The position numbers were made by a program, and so were the translations under genes. Positions 1-6,273 of a stretch of DNA of 11,222 nucleotides are shown in pieces. Under the pieces are notes generated by a model that saw only the letters and a list, made by a program, of their open reading frames with translations, was not told the origin of the DNA and did not search any database. Source of the stretch: Sphingomonadales bacterium UBA6171 (lineage in GTDB: Bacteria; Pseudomonadota; Alphaproteobacteria; Sphingomonadales; Sphingomonadaceae); contig DITZ01000034.1 of NCBI GenBank assembly GCA_002422985.1, forward strand, positions 385 through 11,606. Direction: 5' to 3'. How positions within the stretch are numbered: position 1 is the first letter of the stretch; every line of letters begins with the position of its first letter.

Positions 1-1029
1 GAACGCAAGCGGCTGGGCATCAGCCTCACCCGCCCCGAACTCGCCATCCTCCTCGCTTATGCCAAGATGGAGCTGAAGGACGCGCTGGTCGCCTCGCCCG
101 TGGTTGACGATCCGCTGCTGGAGCCGGATCTGGTGCACGCCTTCCCGGCCGCCATGCAGAGCGATTTCGCCGACAATATCACCGGCCACCAACTGCGCCG
201 CGAGATCATCGCCACCAAGCTCGCCAATCTGCTGGTCAATCGCGGCGGCCCCGGCCTCGCGCATGAACTGTCCGCCGAACTGGGCGTGCCGCTCGTCACC
301 GTTGCCGCCGCCTTCGTCTCGGCCCGCACGCTGTTCGATCTCCCCAGCCTGTGGGCGGCGATCGACAGCGCCGACGTGCCCGCCACCGTCGCCCTGACGC
401 TCCACGCCGAAGCCGCCGCCATCATCCGCACGCTGGTGTCGGACATCGCGCGCGGCAAGGGTGCCGCCAGCCCGGCGCATCTCTCCACCCGCCTCGCCCC
501 CGGCCTGCAACGCCTGCTGCCCCGGCTGGACACGCTGCTGCGCCCGGAACCGCGCGCGCAGGTCGATGCCGTCCGCGCCCGCCTGTCCGCCGCCGGCAGC
601 CCCGCCAGAGTGACGGACTGGATCGCCACCCTCCACGCGCTCAGCGGTGCCGCGTCCATCGTGGCGCTGGCGTCGGATCTGTCGGCAGACGAATCGCGCA
701 CGGCAGAGGCCTATACCCGGCTGGGTGAAGCGCTCGGCCTCGATTGGGCCAAGGGCGCCGCTGCCAGCCTCGCCCCGGCAGACGGCTGGGAACGGCTGCT
801 GGTCGCCACCACGGTGCGCAATTTCGAAGCCATGCGGCTCGATCTCATCCGCCGCATCACCAGCAGCGGCGAAGACCCGCTGACCGCCGTGGATCAGTGG
901 CTCAACGCCCGTCAGGGCAGCGCCGGCACGCTGGCCGGCACCATCACCGCCGCCCGCCGCACCGGCCCACCCACCCTCGCCATGCTCGCCCATCTGGCCG
1001 GCATAGCCCAAAACACCCTGGCCGGCTGA
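1..1029 (+). CDS. NAD-specific glutamate dehydrogenase, C-terminal part (5' end outside window)
   Basis: The reading frame is open from base 1 and ends at TGA 1027-1029, giving the last 342 residues of a longer protein. It matches what I know of the C-terminal region of the large (about 1,600-residue) bacterial NAD-dependent glutamate dehydrogenases, which convert glutamate to 2-oxoglutarate and ammonium in the cytoplasm. The recognisable parts are the opening segment with ISLTRPELAILLAYAKMELK, and the following stretch DNITGHQLRREIIATKLANL, which leads into a helical Ala/Leu-rich domain. The catalytic Rossmann and substrate-binding parts would lie upstream of the window, so catalysis cannot be judged here. 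Any internal ATG, such as the one at 67, is not the true start. About 118 bases separate it from the ribosomal operon, which has its own promoter. Family assignment is firm; the gene name varies (gdhB/gdhZ), so none is given. Confidence 0.9.
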   Translation, partial: ERKRLGISLTRPELAILLAYAKMELKDALVASPVVDDPLLEPDLVHAFPAAMQSDFADNITGHQLRREIIATKLANLLVNRGGPGLAHELSAELGVPLVTVAAAFVSARTLFDLPSLWAAIDSADVPATVALTLHAEAAAIIRTLVSDIARGKGAASPAHLSTRLAPGLQRLLPRLDTLLRPEPRAQVDAVRARLSAAGSPARVTDWIATLHALSGAASIVALASDLSADESRTAEAYTRLGEALGLDWAKGAAASLAPADGWERLLVATTVRNFEAMRLDLIRRITSSGEDPLTAVDQWLNARQGSAGTLAGTITAARRTGPPTLAMLAHLAGIAQNTLAG

Positions 1030-1039
1030 CACCTACCCC

Positions 1040-1068
1040 TTGCATTCCCGCCCGCCGCCCGCTAAAGG
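1040..1068 (+). promoter_or_regulatory. Candidate promoter of the rpsF-rpsR-rplI operon
   Basis: TTGCAT (1040-1045) and TAAAGG (1063-1068) are separated by exactly 17 bases. This resembles a housekeeping sigma promoter of GC-rich alphaproteobacteria, with TTG conserved at -35 and T-A-A at -10. The predicted start would be about 1074-1076, giving a leader of about 73 bases before rpsF. The bases just after the -10 are almost all G/C, as in discriminators of ribosomal promoters under ppGpp control; that regulation is inferred. Each hexamer matches the E. coli consensus at only about half its positions, so the call is tentative. Confidence 0.5.
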
Positions 1069-1100
1069 CCCGCCCTTCCAAAGACAGCCGGAGGGCGGGC
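1068..1100 (+). promoter_or_regulatory. Perfect 9-bp inverted repeat upstream of rpsF (possible leader hairpin)
   Basis: GCCCGCCCT (1068-1076) is the exact reverse complement of AGGGCGGGC (1092-1100), with a 15-base loop that contains CCGG. Many bacteria carry an S6:S18-binding structure with a CCG element in the rpsF leader for autoregulation, so this is a candidate position for one. Two cautions apply. The surrounding sequence is rich in GGGCGG-type runs that allow alternative pairings. If the 1040-1068 promoter is right, the left arm would lie mostly upstream of the transcription start. The repeat is directly visible; the function is not. Confidence 0.3.
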
Positions 1101-1147
1101 GCACACGGCGCACGCTTGCGATCGGCAGAGACAGAGAAAGAGACATC

Positions 1148-1627
1148 ATGCCGTTTTACGAGCATGTGTACCTCGCGCGGCAGGATCTTACCCCCGCGCA
1201 GGTCGAAGGCATCACCGAAGCCTTCTCCAAAATCGTCACGGATAATGGCGGCACGATTCAGGGCACCGAATATTGGGGCCTGCGTACCATCGCCTACCGT
1301 ATCCGCAAGAATCGCAAGGCGCATTATGTCCTGCTCAACATCGAAGCCCCGGCGGCTGCGGTGCACGAACTGGAGCGCCAGGTCGCACTCAACGAAGATG
1401 TGATCCGCTATCAGACCATCCGTGTCGATGCGCTGGAAGCCGGCCCGTCCGCGATGATGAAAAAGTCCGATCGTGGCGAGCGCGGCGATCGCGGAGACCG
1501 TGGCGATCGCGGAGACCGTGGCGACCGTGGTGATCGCGGCGATCGTGGTGATCGCGGCGATCGTGGCGATCGCGGCCCCCGTCCGGACCGCGCCCCGCGC
1601 GCCCAAACGACTGAAGGAGCCTGGTAA
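1148..1627 (+). CDS. rpsF: 30S ribosomal protein S6 with Gly-Asp-Arg repeat tail
   Basis: This encodes a 159-residue S6, which binds 16S rRNA in the small-subunit platform as a heterodimer with S18. Residues 1 to about 97 form the classic S6 fold: MPFYEHVYLARQDLT at the start, then GTEYWGLRTIAYRIRKN and KAHYVLLNIEAP, and a helix ending NEDVIRYQTIRVD. The start at 1148 is chosen because the S6 domain begins there; an A/G-rich stretch just upstream (about 1130-1143) is a modest ribosome binding site. The in-frame extension back to 1040 has no S6 similarity. Beyond the domain, residues 113-142 are ten perfect GDR triplets, followed by an Arg/Pro-rich end. E. coli S6 is about 130-135 residues with a short acidic tail, so this tail is a lineage-type extension and probably disordered. 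The stop codon overlaps the rpsR start (TAATG), giving translational coupling with its binding partner S18. Confidence 0.97.
   Translation: MPFYEHVYLARQDLTPAQVEGITEAFSKIVTDNGGTIQGTEYWGLRTIAYRIRKNRKAHYVLLNIEAPAAAVHELERQVALNEDVIRYQTIRVDALEAGPSAMMKKSDRGERGDRGDRGDRGDRGDRGDRGDRGDRGDRGDRGPRPDRAPRAQTTEGAW
1484..1573 (+). repeat. 9-bp minisatellite in rpsF: ten in-frame Gly-Asp-Arg units
   Basis: Ten consecutive 9-bp units of form GGN-GAY-CGY run without a break. The synonymous positions show higher-order duplication. GGCGATCGCGGAGACCGT occurs twice in tandem (1484-1501 and 1502-1519), and GGTGATCGCGGCGATCGT occurs twice in tandem (1529-1546 and 1547-1564). One single unit stands between the pairs and one after them. 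Expansion or contraction by whole units keeps the frame, so repeat number may vary between strains; that variability is inferred. Confidence 0.95.
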
Positions 1628-1851
1628 TGGCCCGTCCGTTTTTCCGTCGTCGCAAGTCCTGCCCGTTCAGCGGCAACAATGCGCCGAACATCGACTATAA
1701 GGACATCCGCCTGCTGCAGGGCTTCGTCTCTGAACGCGGCAAGATCGTCCCGTCGCGCATCACGGCGGTTTCCGCCAAGAAGCAGCGCGAACTTTCGCAA
1801 GCCATCAAGCGCGCACGCCATCTCGGCCTGCTGCCCTACCTCGTGAAGTAA
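1627..1851 (+). CDS. rpsR: 30S ribosomal protein S18
   Basis: This is a complete 74-residue S18, the usual length. The N-terminal part is MARPFFRRRKSCPFSG. The core NIDYKDIRLLQGFVSERGKI is followed by PSRITAVSAKKQRELSQAIK and RARHLGLLPYLVK, all hallmarks of S18. It partners S6 in the 30S platform. The start codon overlaps the rpsF stop in TAATG. A strong AAGGAG (1614-1619), 7 bases before the ATG, sits inside the end of rpsF, so S18 should be efficiently translated while remaining coupled to S6 synthesis. Confidence 0.98.
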   Translation: MARPFFRRRKSCPFSGNNAPNIDYKDIRLLQGFVSERGKIVPSRITAVSAKKQRELSQAIKRARHLGLLPYLVK

Positions 1852-1861
1852 GGAGCGCCAG

Positions 1862-2461
1862 ATGGACGTCATCCTTCTCGAACGCGTCGAAAAGCTCGGC
1901 CGCATCGGCGACATCGTCTCCGTGAAGCCCGGCTTTGCCCGCAACTTCCTGCTGCCCCGTGGCAAGGCGCTCCGCGCGACCGACGCCAACAAGGCGAAGT
2001 TCGAAGCCCAGCGCGCAACGATCGAATCCGACAATGCCAAGCGGCGTGAAGCAGCGCAGGCGCAGGCCGGCACGATGACCGACGTCACCGTCGTCCTCAT
2101 CCGCCAGGCCTCCAACGCCGGCGCGCTCTATGGCTCCGTGTCGGCCCGCGACATCGCCGAAGTGCTGGTGGAAGCCGGCCACAAGGTGACAAAGGCGGCC
2201 GTGGTGCTGGACAAGCCGATTAAATCGCTGGGCATTTCCACGGTGAAGATCAGCCTGCACCCGGAAGTCACGCTCGAAGCCCGTGTGAACGTCGCCCGTT
2301 CGCCGGAAGAAGCCGTGCTGCAAGCCAAGGGCGTGGACGTGACCGCCGACCTCTTCGAGCGCGAAGAAGCCGGTTTCACCGAAGCCTATGACCCGAACGC
2401 CGAACCCGGCACCATCGAAGGCGAAGAAACCGCCACCGAAGCTGACGAAGCCGAGGCATAA
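1862..2461 (+). CDS. rplI: 50S ribosomal protein L9 with acidic C-terminal extension
   Basis: This encodes a 199-residue L9, which binds 23S rRNA at the base of the L1 stalk and helps restrain frame slippage. The N-terminal RNA-binding domain is plain: MDVILLERVEKLGRIGD, then VKPGFARNFLLPRGKALRAT (about residues 20-40). A long helical linker follows, then the C-terminal domain with the segment from GALYGSV through KSLGISTVKISLHPEV. E. coli L9 has 149 residues. Here roughly the last 45 residues are an extra tail, strongly acidic towards the end (EGEETATEADEAEA). Similar extensions occur in L9 of relatives, as far as I recall. The start is supported by AAGGAG (1850-1855), which overlaps the rpsR stop, with 6 bases before the ATG. 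A terminator follows, so this is the last gene of the operon. Confidence 0.97.
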   Translation: MDVILLERVEKLGRIGDIVSVKPGFARNFLLPRGKALRATDANKAKFEAQRATIESDNAKRREAAQAQAGTMTDVTVVLIRQASNAGALYGSVSARDIAEVLVEAGHKVTKAAVVLDKPIKSLGISTVKISLHPEVTLEARVNVARSPEEAVLQAKGVDVTADLFEREEAGFTEAYDPNAEPGTIEGEETATEADEAEA

Positions 2462-2488
2462 GCCCCCGGCCGGTCTGCTGAAGTTTGA

Positions 2489-2525
2489 GGGGCGCGGATG
2501 AACCATCATCCGCGCCCCTTTTCTT
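2489..2525 (+). terminator. Intrinsic terminator of the rpsF-rpsR-rplI operon
   Basis: A perfect 13-bp stem, GGGGCGCGGATGA (2489-2501) pairing with TCATCCGCGCCCC (2506-2518), encloses the tetraloop ACCA. TTTTCTT follows immediately. It lies 28 bases after the L9 stop and before the convergent serine hydrolase gene. The opposite strand lacks a good T-run, so it should work mainly for the ribosomal operon. Confidence 0.93.
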
Positions 2526-2565
2526 GACCGGCGATTATTCTGACCGCCCATATTACAGGGCCGGC

Positions 2566-3858
2566 CTACCCCCGGTCCTTCGCAATCGCCGTCAGCAGCT
2601 TCGCGTCGCTCGGCCCGTCATCCAGCGTCGCCAGCGATTGCAGCATCAGCACCACGGCATGGCCCCGCACCGGGTCCACATGGAACATGGTTTTCGCCGC
2701 CCCGCCCCAGCCCCAGCTGCCCACCCGATATTTGGCCGGATTGGTCGCCTGATCGGTCAAAATCGCCCGCCCGCCCGCGCCAAAGCCGTCATGGTCTCCA
2801 AACAGCACGCCGGGCGGCATCAGGTTCGCCATCGCCAGCCGCGCAACCGTGCGCGGCAGCAGCATCCGGCCTTCGAACATCCCATCGTTCAGCATCATCT
2901 GCGCAAAGCGCGCAAAATCATGTGCCGATGAAACCAGCCCGGCGCCGCCCGCCAGCATCAGCGGCCGTTCACCAAATTCGGTCCTGTCCGGCGAATCGAC
3001 CAGCAGCGGCGTCTTCAACGGCTGCCACTTCTCGTTCCGCCAGCTATAATTGGCCGACAGCCGCGCCCGCTTCGCCGGCGGCACCCAGAAGCCGGTGTCG
3101 TTCATGCCCAGCGGCCCGAACAGCTGCCCGGCGAAAATCACGTCCAGCGTCTTGCCGGTCATCCGCTCCAGCAGCGCGCCGGCCACATCCAGGCCGATGC
3201 TGTAATGCCAGCGCGTTCCCGGCTCATAGCGCAGCGGCACGGTCGCCAGCCGCTGCATATATTCGGTCAGTCCCGGCGTTTCCGGGCCGCCCGGCTGCCG
3301 CCCCAAGCTCTGCGACATGGCGTTCAGCCCCTGCCGCCGATATTCCGTCTCCACCGGCTCCTGCCCGCCGAAATTATAGCTGAAACCCGCCGTGTGCGTC
3401 AGCAGGTGCCGCACCAGAATCGGCTTGTCCGTCGGCCGGCTCTCCAGTGATTTCAGCGGATCAATCGCCACGCGCATGGTGCGGAACTCGGGCATGATCT
3501 CCGCAATCGGCGTGTCGATGGTGATTTTCCCGGCCGCCACCTGCTGCATCACGGCAACGCCCGTCACCGTCTTGGTCATCGAATAGATGCGCCACAGCGT
3601 GTCGGGGTTCACCTTGTGGCCGCCGGCAAAGGCGCTGCTGCCTGCCGTCAGCCAGTGCGGCTGATGCCGGCCCGGCTGCACCACGCCCACCACCGCACCG
3701 GGCACCAGCCCGGCCGCCACATAGCCATCGATCAGCGCCTGCATCGCCGGATAGCGCGGCCCCTTCGCATAAGCCGGCATCGCCGGAACGGCTGCTGCGG
3801 CTGCCAATGCGCCCAGCATCGCCCGCCGGTTCATCGCCAATAGCCCGTTTGCCATCAT
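2566..3858 (-). CDS. Tat-exported serine hydrolase, beta-lactamase class C / esterase family VIII type
   Basis: This 430-residue protein has the fold of class C beta-lactamases, DD-peptidases and family VIII esterases. Residues 8-31 form a likely twin-arginine signal (MNRRAMLG, an Ala-rich core, then AYA), predicting export of a folded enzyme to the periplasm. The nucleophile motif SMTK (Ser93-Lys96) lies in WRIYSMTKTVTG. The second motif is Y219-S-I in WHYSIGLDVAG, where class C beta-lactamases have Tyr-x-Asn. The third motif is GWGG at about residues 383-386, instead of Lys-Thr-Gly. That pattern fits an esterase or peptidase-like hydrolase better than a true beta-lactamase; the substrate is unknown. 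The start overlaps the stop of the upstream patatin gene (ATGA). Two adjacent ATG codons (3858 and 3855) share one ribosome binding site, so the exact start is uncertain by one residue. It is the last gene of the leftward operon and converges on rplI. Confidence 0.9.
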   Translation of the reverse strand: MMANGLLAMNRRAMLGALAAAAAVPAMPAYAKGPRYPAMQALIDGYVAAGLVPGAVVGVVQPGRHQPHWLTAGSSAFAGGHKVNPDTLWRIYSMTKTVTGVAVMQQVAAGKITIDTPIAEIMPEFRTMRVAIDPLKSLESRPTDKPILVRHLLTHTAGFSYNFGGQEPVETEYRRQGLNAMSQSLGRQPGGPETPGLTEYMQRLATVPLRYEPGTRWHYSIGLDVAGALLERMTGKTLDVIFAGQLFGPLGMNDTGFWVPPAKRARLSANYSWRNEKWQPLKTPLLVDSPDRTEFGERPLMLAGGAGLVSSAHDFARFAQMMLNDGMFEGRMLLPRTVARLAMANLMPPGVLFGDHDGFGAGGRAILTDQATNPAKYRVGSWGWGGAAKTMFHVDPVRGHAVVLMLQSLATLDDGPSDAKLLTAIAKDRG

Positions 3859-6266
3859 GCTCCCTTCCCCATTTGCGCCAGCGTGGCATCCAGTTCGTCA
3901 AACAGCGGCCCGATTCGGGTCAGGCTCTCCCGTTCCGTCACAAGGATGGCGCGAAACAGTCTTTCTTTCCACTCCCCGGCGTCCACATCATGGCAGCCCG
4001 ATTCCTGCGCGCTGGACAGCAGGATATCCACCAGCCGATCGGCCGCATGCAGCCGCCCCCACAGATAGTCATTCTCGCGCCAGGCGCGGCTGAAAAAGCC
4101 GCCAAAGGCATTCAACTGCCACCCTTTCAGGCACGCGCGCGTGCCCCCCTTTTTCAGCGTCCGGGCATCGTCCGGCGAAATCCGGTCCACCCGAATCTCG
4201 TCAAAACTGTCCGCCGCCTCATCCTGCATCAGCGGCAGGATCACGATGTCATAAAATGGAAAGCCCAGAAAACTGCGCAACATGCCGCGTCGCCGCGCCC
4301 GATCCAGCCCGGGATGCAGCGCCGAGCGCAACAGCATCGCGTCCGACGCTTCATCCAGCGCGGCCAGATCCAGCGCCGCCGTCGCCCGGTCGAGCGCCCG
4401 GTGCCCGGCCAGCCCGCGTGCCGCAGCGTCGTTGGCCGCCAATATATCCTCGGCCGCCACCGCCAGCGCCGCCGTGCCGCCATGGCTTTCCGACCGCAGC
4501 GCCAGGAACGGCGCCAGCACGCCGTGCAGCGCCGCCTTCGCCGCCTCCAGCGCCGCGCGCTCATCCGCATCGGCGGCCATGGCGATATCGCCCGTCAGCC
4601 GCCGGATAACAAAGCGCAGCCGCCGTACCCGAAAGCCCACATCCAGCCCGCGCAGCAGCTGCACATAGCCGCTCTTCGCCGGCGACCAGCCCGTCGCTCC
4701 ATTCTGATCAAAGGCCCCGCGCTCGCCGGCCGCCGCCTCCAGCGCCGCGCGAATCCGTGCCCGGTCCGCCTCGTCCTGCCGGCCCGCCGCCCGCGCCAGC
4801 AGCATGGCCACTTCGTCCAGCACCGACCGCAGCTTCAGCTGCGCATAGCCGGCAAAGGCAAAGCCCGCCTCTTTCGCCGCCTGCGACTGGGTGCGAAACC
4901 TTGCCTTCGCAACCCGCTCGCTGGTCAGCGGCATCACAAAGAATCGCGGGCCGACCGCCCGCTCGATGGCGGCGTCCACCGCCGGCGTCATGCCATCAAT
5001 CACGGCCCGCAGCCGCCGCACCCGACGGGACAGGCCCTCAATCGCCTCCAGGCTGTCGCGGATCGGCTGCTCGCGCGGTATATCCGCCAGCGCCCGCAGG
5101 ATCGTCGTGAAAAAGCCCGGCGGCCGATACTCCAGCGCATCCGCCGCCCCGCTTATGCCCGGCTTCGGATCGATATAGACAATGCGCCGGTCCACCTCCC
5201 GATGCGCCGGCCGCGTGCGCACTGTGGCAATCGCCGGCCCGAAGGGCGCATTGTTCAGCACCGATCCGTCGATCAGCCGCACATCCTCGGGTGCCCGGTC
5301 GCCGGGCAGATTGGCCGCCAGCCACTGTTCCCGCCCCGGCCAGCTTTTCCCGGTCTTTTCCAGCCGCGCATCGATCTCCCCCACATGCGCTGGAGGAAAA
5401 GCGCTTGGAAAACAGGATGTTGCCCGCGCCGCCAGCAGCAGCGCCGGCTGCTCCCCGATGCGCCGCTCAACGATGGGCACGCGCTGCGACATCGGCTCCA
5501 TCTGTGGCGCCATCACCGCGGGCGCATGAAAGGCAAACAGCCGCCGATGCTCCTTTTCCATCACAAAGGGCGGCGAATGAATCGGCAGCATCGCCACCCG
5601 GCCATGATAATCCGTGGCCGTCACAAACAGGTCCATCCCCATGGTGGGCGGCACCAGCGCCTCCCCCACCCCGCCGGCCGACATATTATCCAGCGCCTCG
5701 TCCAGCATGGCGACCAGCCCGTCGCCGGAAAAAGGCGGATCGAACCAGCGGCTGCGCACAAAAAGCGCCAGCTTGCCCGCAATCTCCGCCCGCACCGCCG
5801 GGTCGTCCACCGCCGCCAGCGCGCCCGATCGCCGCGCCGCCATCCAGGCAACCGGCTCCTTGTAGAAATTCGCCAGCCGCCCCAGCAGCGCCGGCGCGCC
5901 CCTCGCCGCCGGGTCCAGCAGCCGCTCCACATCCGCGTCTTCCAGCCACAGGTCGCGCAGCGGCTCCATGCTGGCACCCGACACAATGGCATGTGCCAGC
6001 ATCACGCCGTTCAGCCCGCCGGCCGACGCCCCCGCCACAATGTCCGTCACCACGCGCAGCTCCACCCGCGCGCCAATGGCAGCCAGCAGTTGCGACCACA
6101 CCGCCTCGGTATCGCCCTCGGCCGCCACCCCGCGCGCCGTCCGCGCCTCAGACGCGCGCAGCAGCTTCCACAGCTCCTTGGTCACGCCATGCATATAGAC
6201 GGCCAGACTCACCCCGCCATAGCAGATCAGCGCGAGCCGCAGCTCCTTCTGGCGCGGCGCGGTCAT
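3855..6266 (-). CDS. Patatin-related lipid acyl hydrolase (large patatin-like protein with DUF3376-type C-terminal half)
   Basis: This 803-residue protein belongs to the long bacterial patatin-related family, predicted to hydrolyse acyl esters of lipids by a Ser-Asp dyad. The oxyanion-loop segment is YGGVSLAVYMHG (about 16-27). The nucleophile elbow is GASAGG with Ser81, and the catalytic Asp is in LIDGSVLNNAPFG (Asp333-Gly334). Residues from about 380 on form a long Ala/Arg-rich, probably helical region like the C-terminal half of this family. I see no signal peptide or clear membrane span. The start is the ATG at 6266 (MTAPRQKELRLALICYGG). The frame can be extended to a TTG at 6320, but that would overlap the previous gene and adds nothing family-like. 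No clear Shine-Dalgarno precedes 6266, and the upstream dehydrogenase gene stops only 7 bases before, so translation is probably coupled. Its own stop overlaps the serine hydrolase start. The true substrate is unknown. Confidence 0.9.
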   Translation of the reverse strand: MTAPRQKELRLALICYGGVSLAVYMHGVTKELWKLLRASEARTARGVAAEGDTEAVWSQLLAAIGARVELRVVTDIVAGASAGGLNGVMLAHAIVSGASMEPLRDLWLEDADVERLLDPAARGAPALLGRLANFYKEPVAWMAARRSGALAAVDDPAVRAEIAGKLALFVRSRWFDPPFSGDGLVAMLDEALDNMSAGGVGEALVPPTMGMDLFVTATDYHGRVAMLPIHSPPFVMEKEHRRLFAFHAPAVMAPQMEPMSQRVPIVERRIGEQPALLLAARATSCFPSAFPPAHVGEIDARLEKTGKSWPGREQWLAANLPGDRAPEDVRLIDGSVLNNAPFGPAIATVRTRPAHREVDRRIVYIDPKPGISGAADALEYRPPGFFTTILRALADIPREQPIRDSLEAIEGLSRRVRRLRAVIDGMTPAVDAAIERAVGPRFFVMPLTSERVAKARFRTQSQAAKEAGFAFAGYAQLKLRSVLDEVAMLLARAAGRQDEADRARIRAALEAAAGERGAFDQNGATGWSPAKSGYVQLLRGLDVGFRVRRLRFVIRRLTGDIAMAADADERAALEAAKAALHGVLAPFLALRSESHGGTAALAVAAEDILAANDAAARGLAGHRALDRATAALDLAALDEASDAMLLRSALHPGLDRARRRGMLRSFLGFPFYDIVILPLMQDEAADSFDEIRVDRISPDDARTLKKGGTRACLKGWQLNAFGGFFSRAWRENDYLWGRLHAADRLVDILLSSAQESGCHDVDAGEWKERLFRAILVTERESLTRIGPLFDELDATLAQMGKGA
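3860..3870 (-). promoter_or_regulatory. Ribosome binding site of the serine hydrolase gene, inside the patatin gene end
   Basis: Read on the minus strand the sequence is GGGGAAGGGAG, followed by C and then ATGATGG. It sits in the last codons of the patatin gene, and the TGA stop of that gene (3857-3855) overlaps the first ATG. The strong purine run favours starting at 3858 or 3855 rather than at the internal Met (3834) just before the twin-arginine motif. Confidence 0.7.
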
Positions 6267-6273
6267 CGGTGAT

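Noticed and set aside
1040..1147. Upstream in-frame extension of rpsF
   Set aside because: The added residues have no S6 similarity and would cover the promoter. The S6 domain begins exactly at 1148.
1405..1610. Antisense or alternate-frame ORFs through the Gly-Asp-Arg repeat
   Set aside because: A 9-bp repeat with no stops keeps several frames open at once. The simple-sequence translations in other frames are by-products.
2566..3858. Beta-lactam resistance gene
   Set aside because: Only the SxxK motif matches well. The Tyr-x-Asn and Lys-Thr-Gly motifs are replaced, so a resistance claim is not supported.
3807..6272. An 821-codon open frame on the + strand opposite the patatin gene
   Set aside because: It is an antisense shadow typical of very GC-rich genes. 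Its translation is Arg/Pro/His-rich low complexity with no domain, while the minus-strand frame has complete patatin catalytic motifs.
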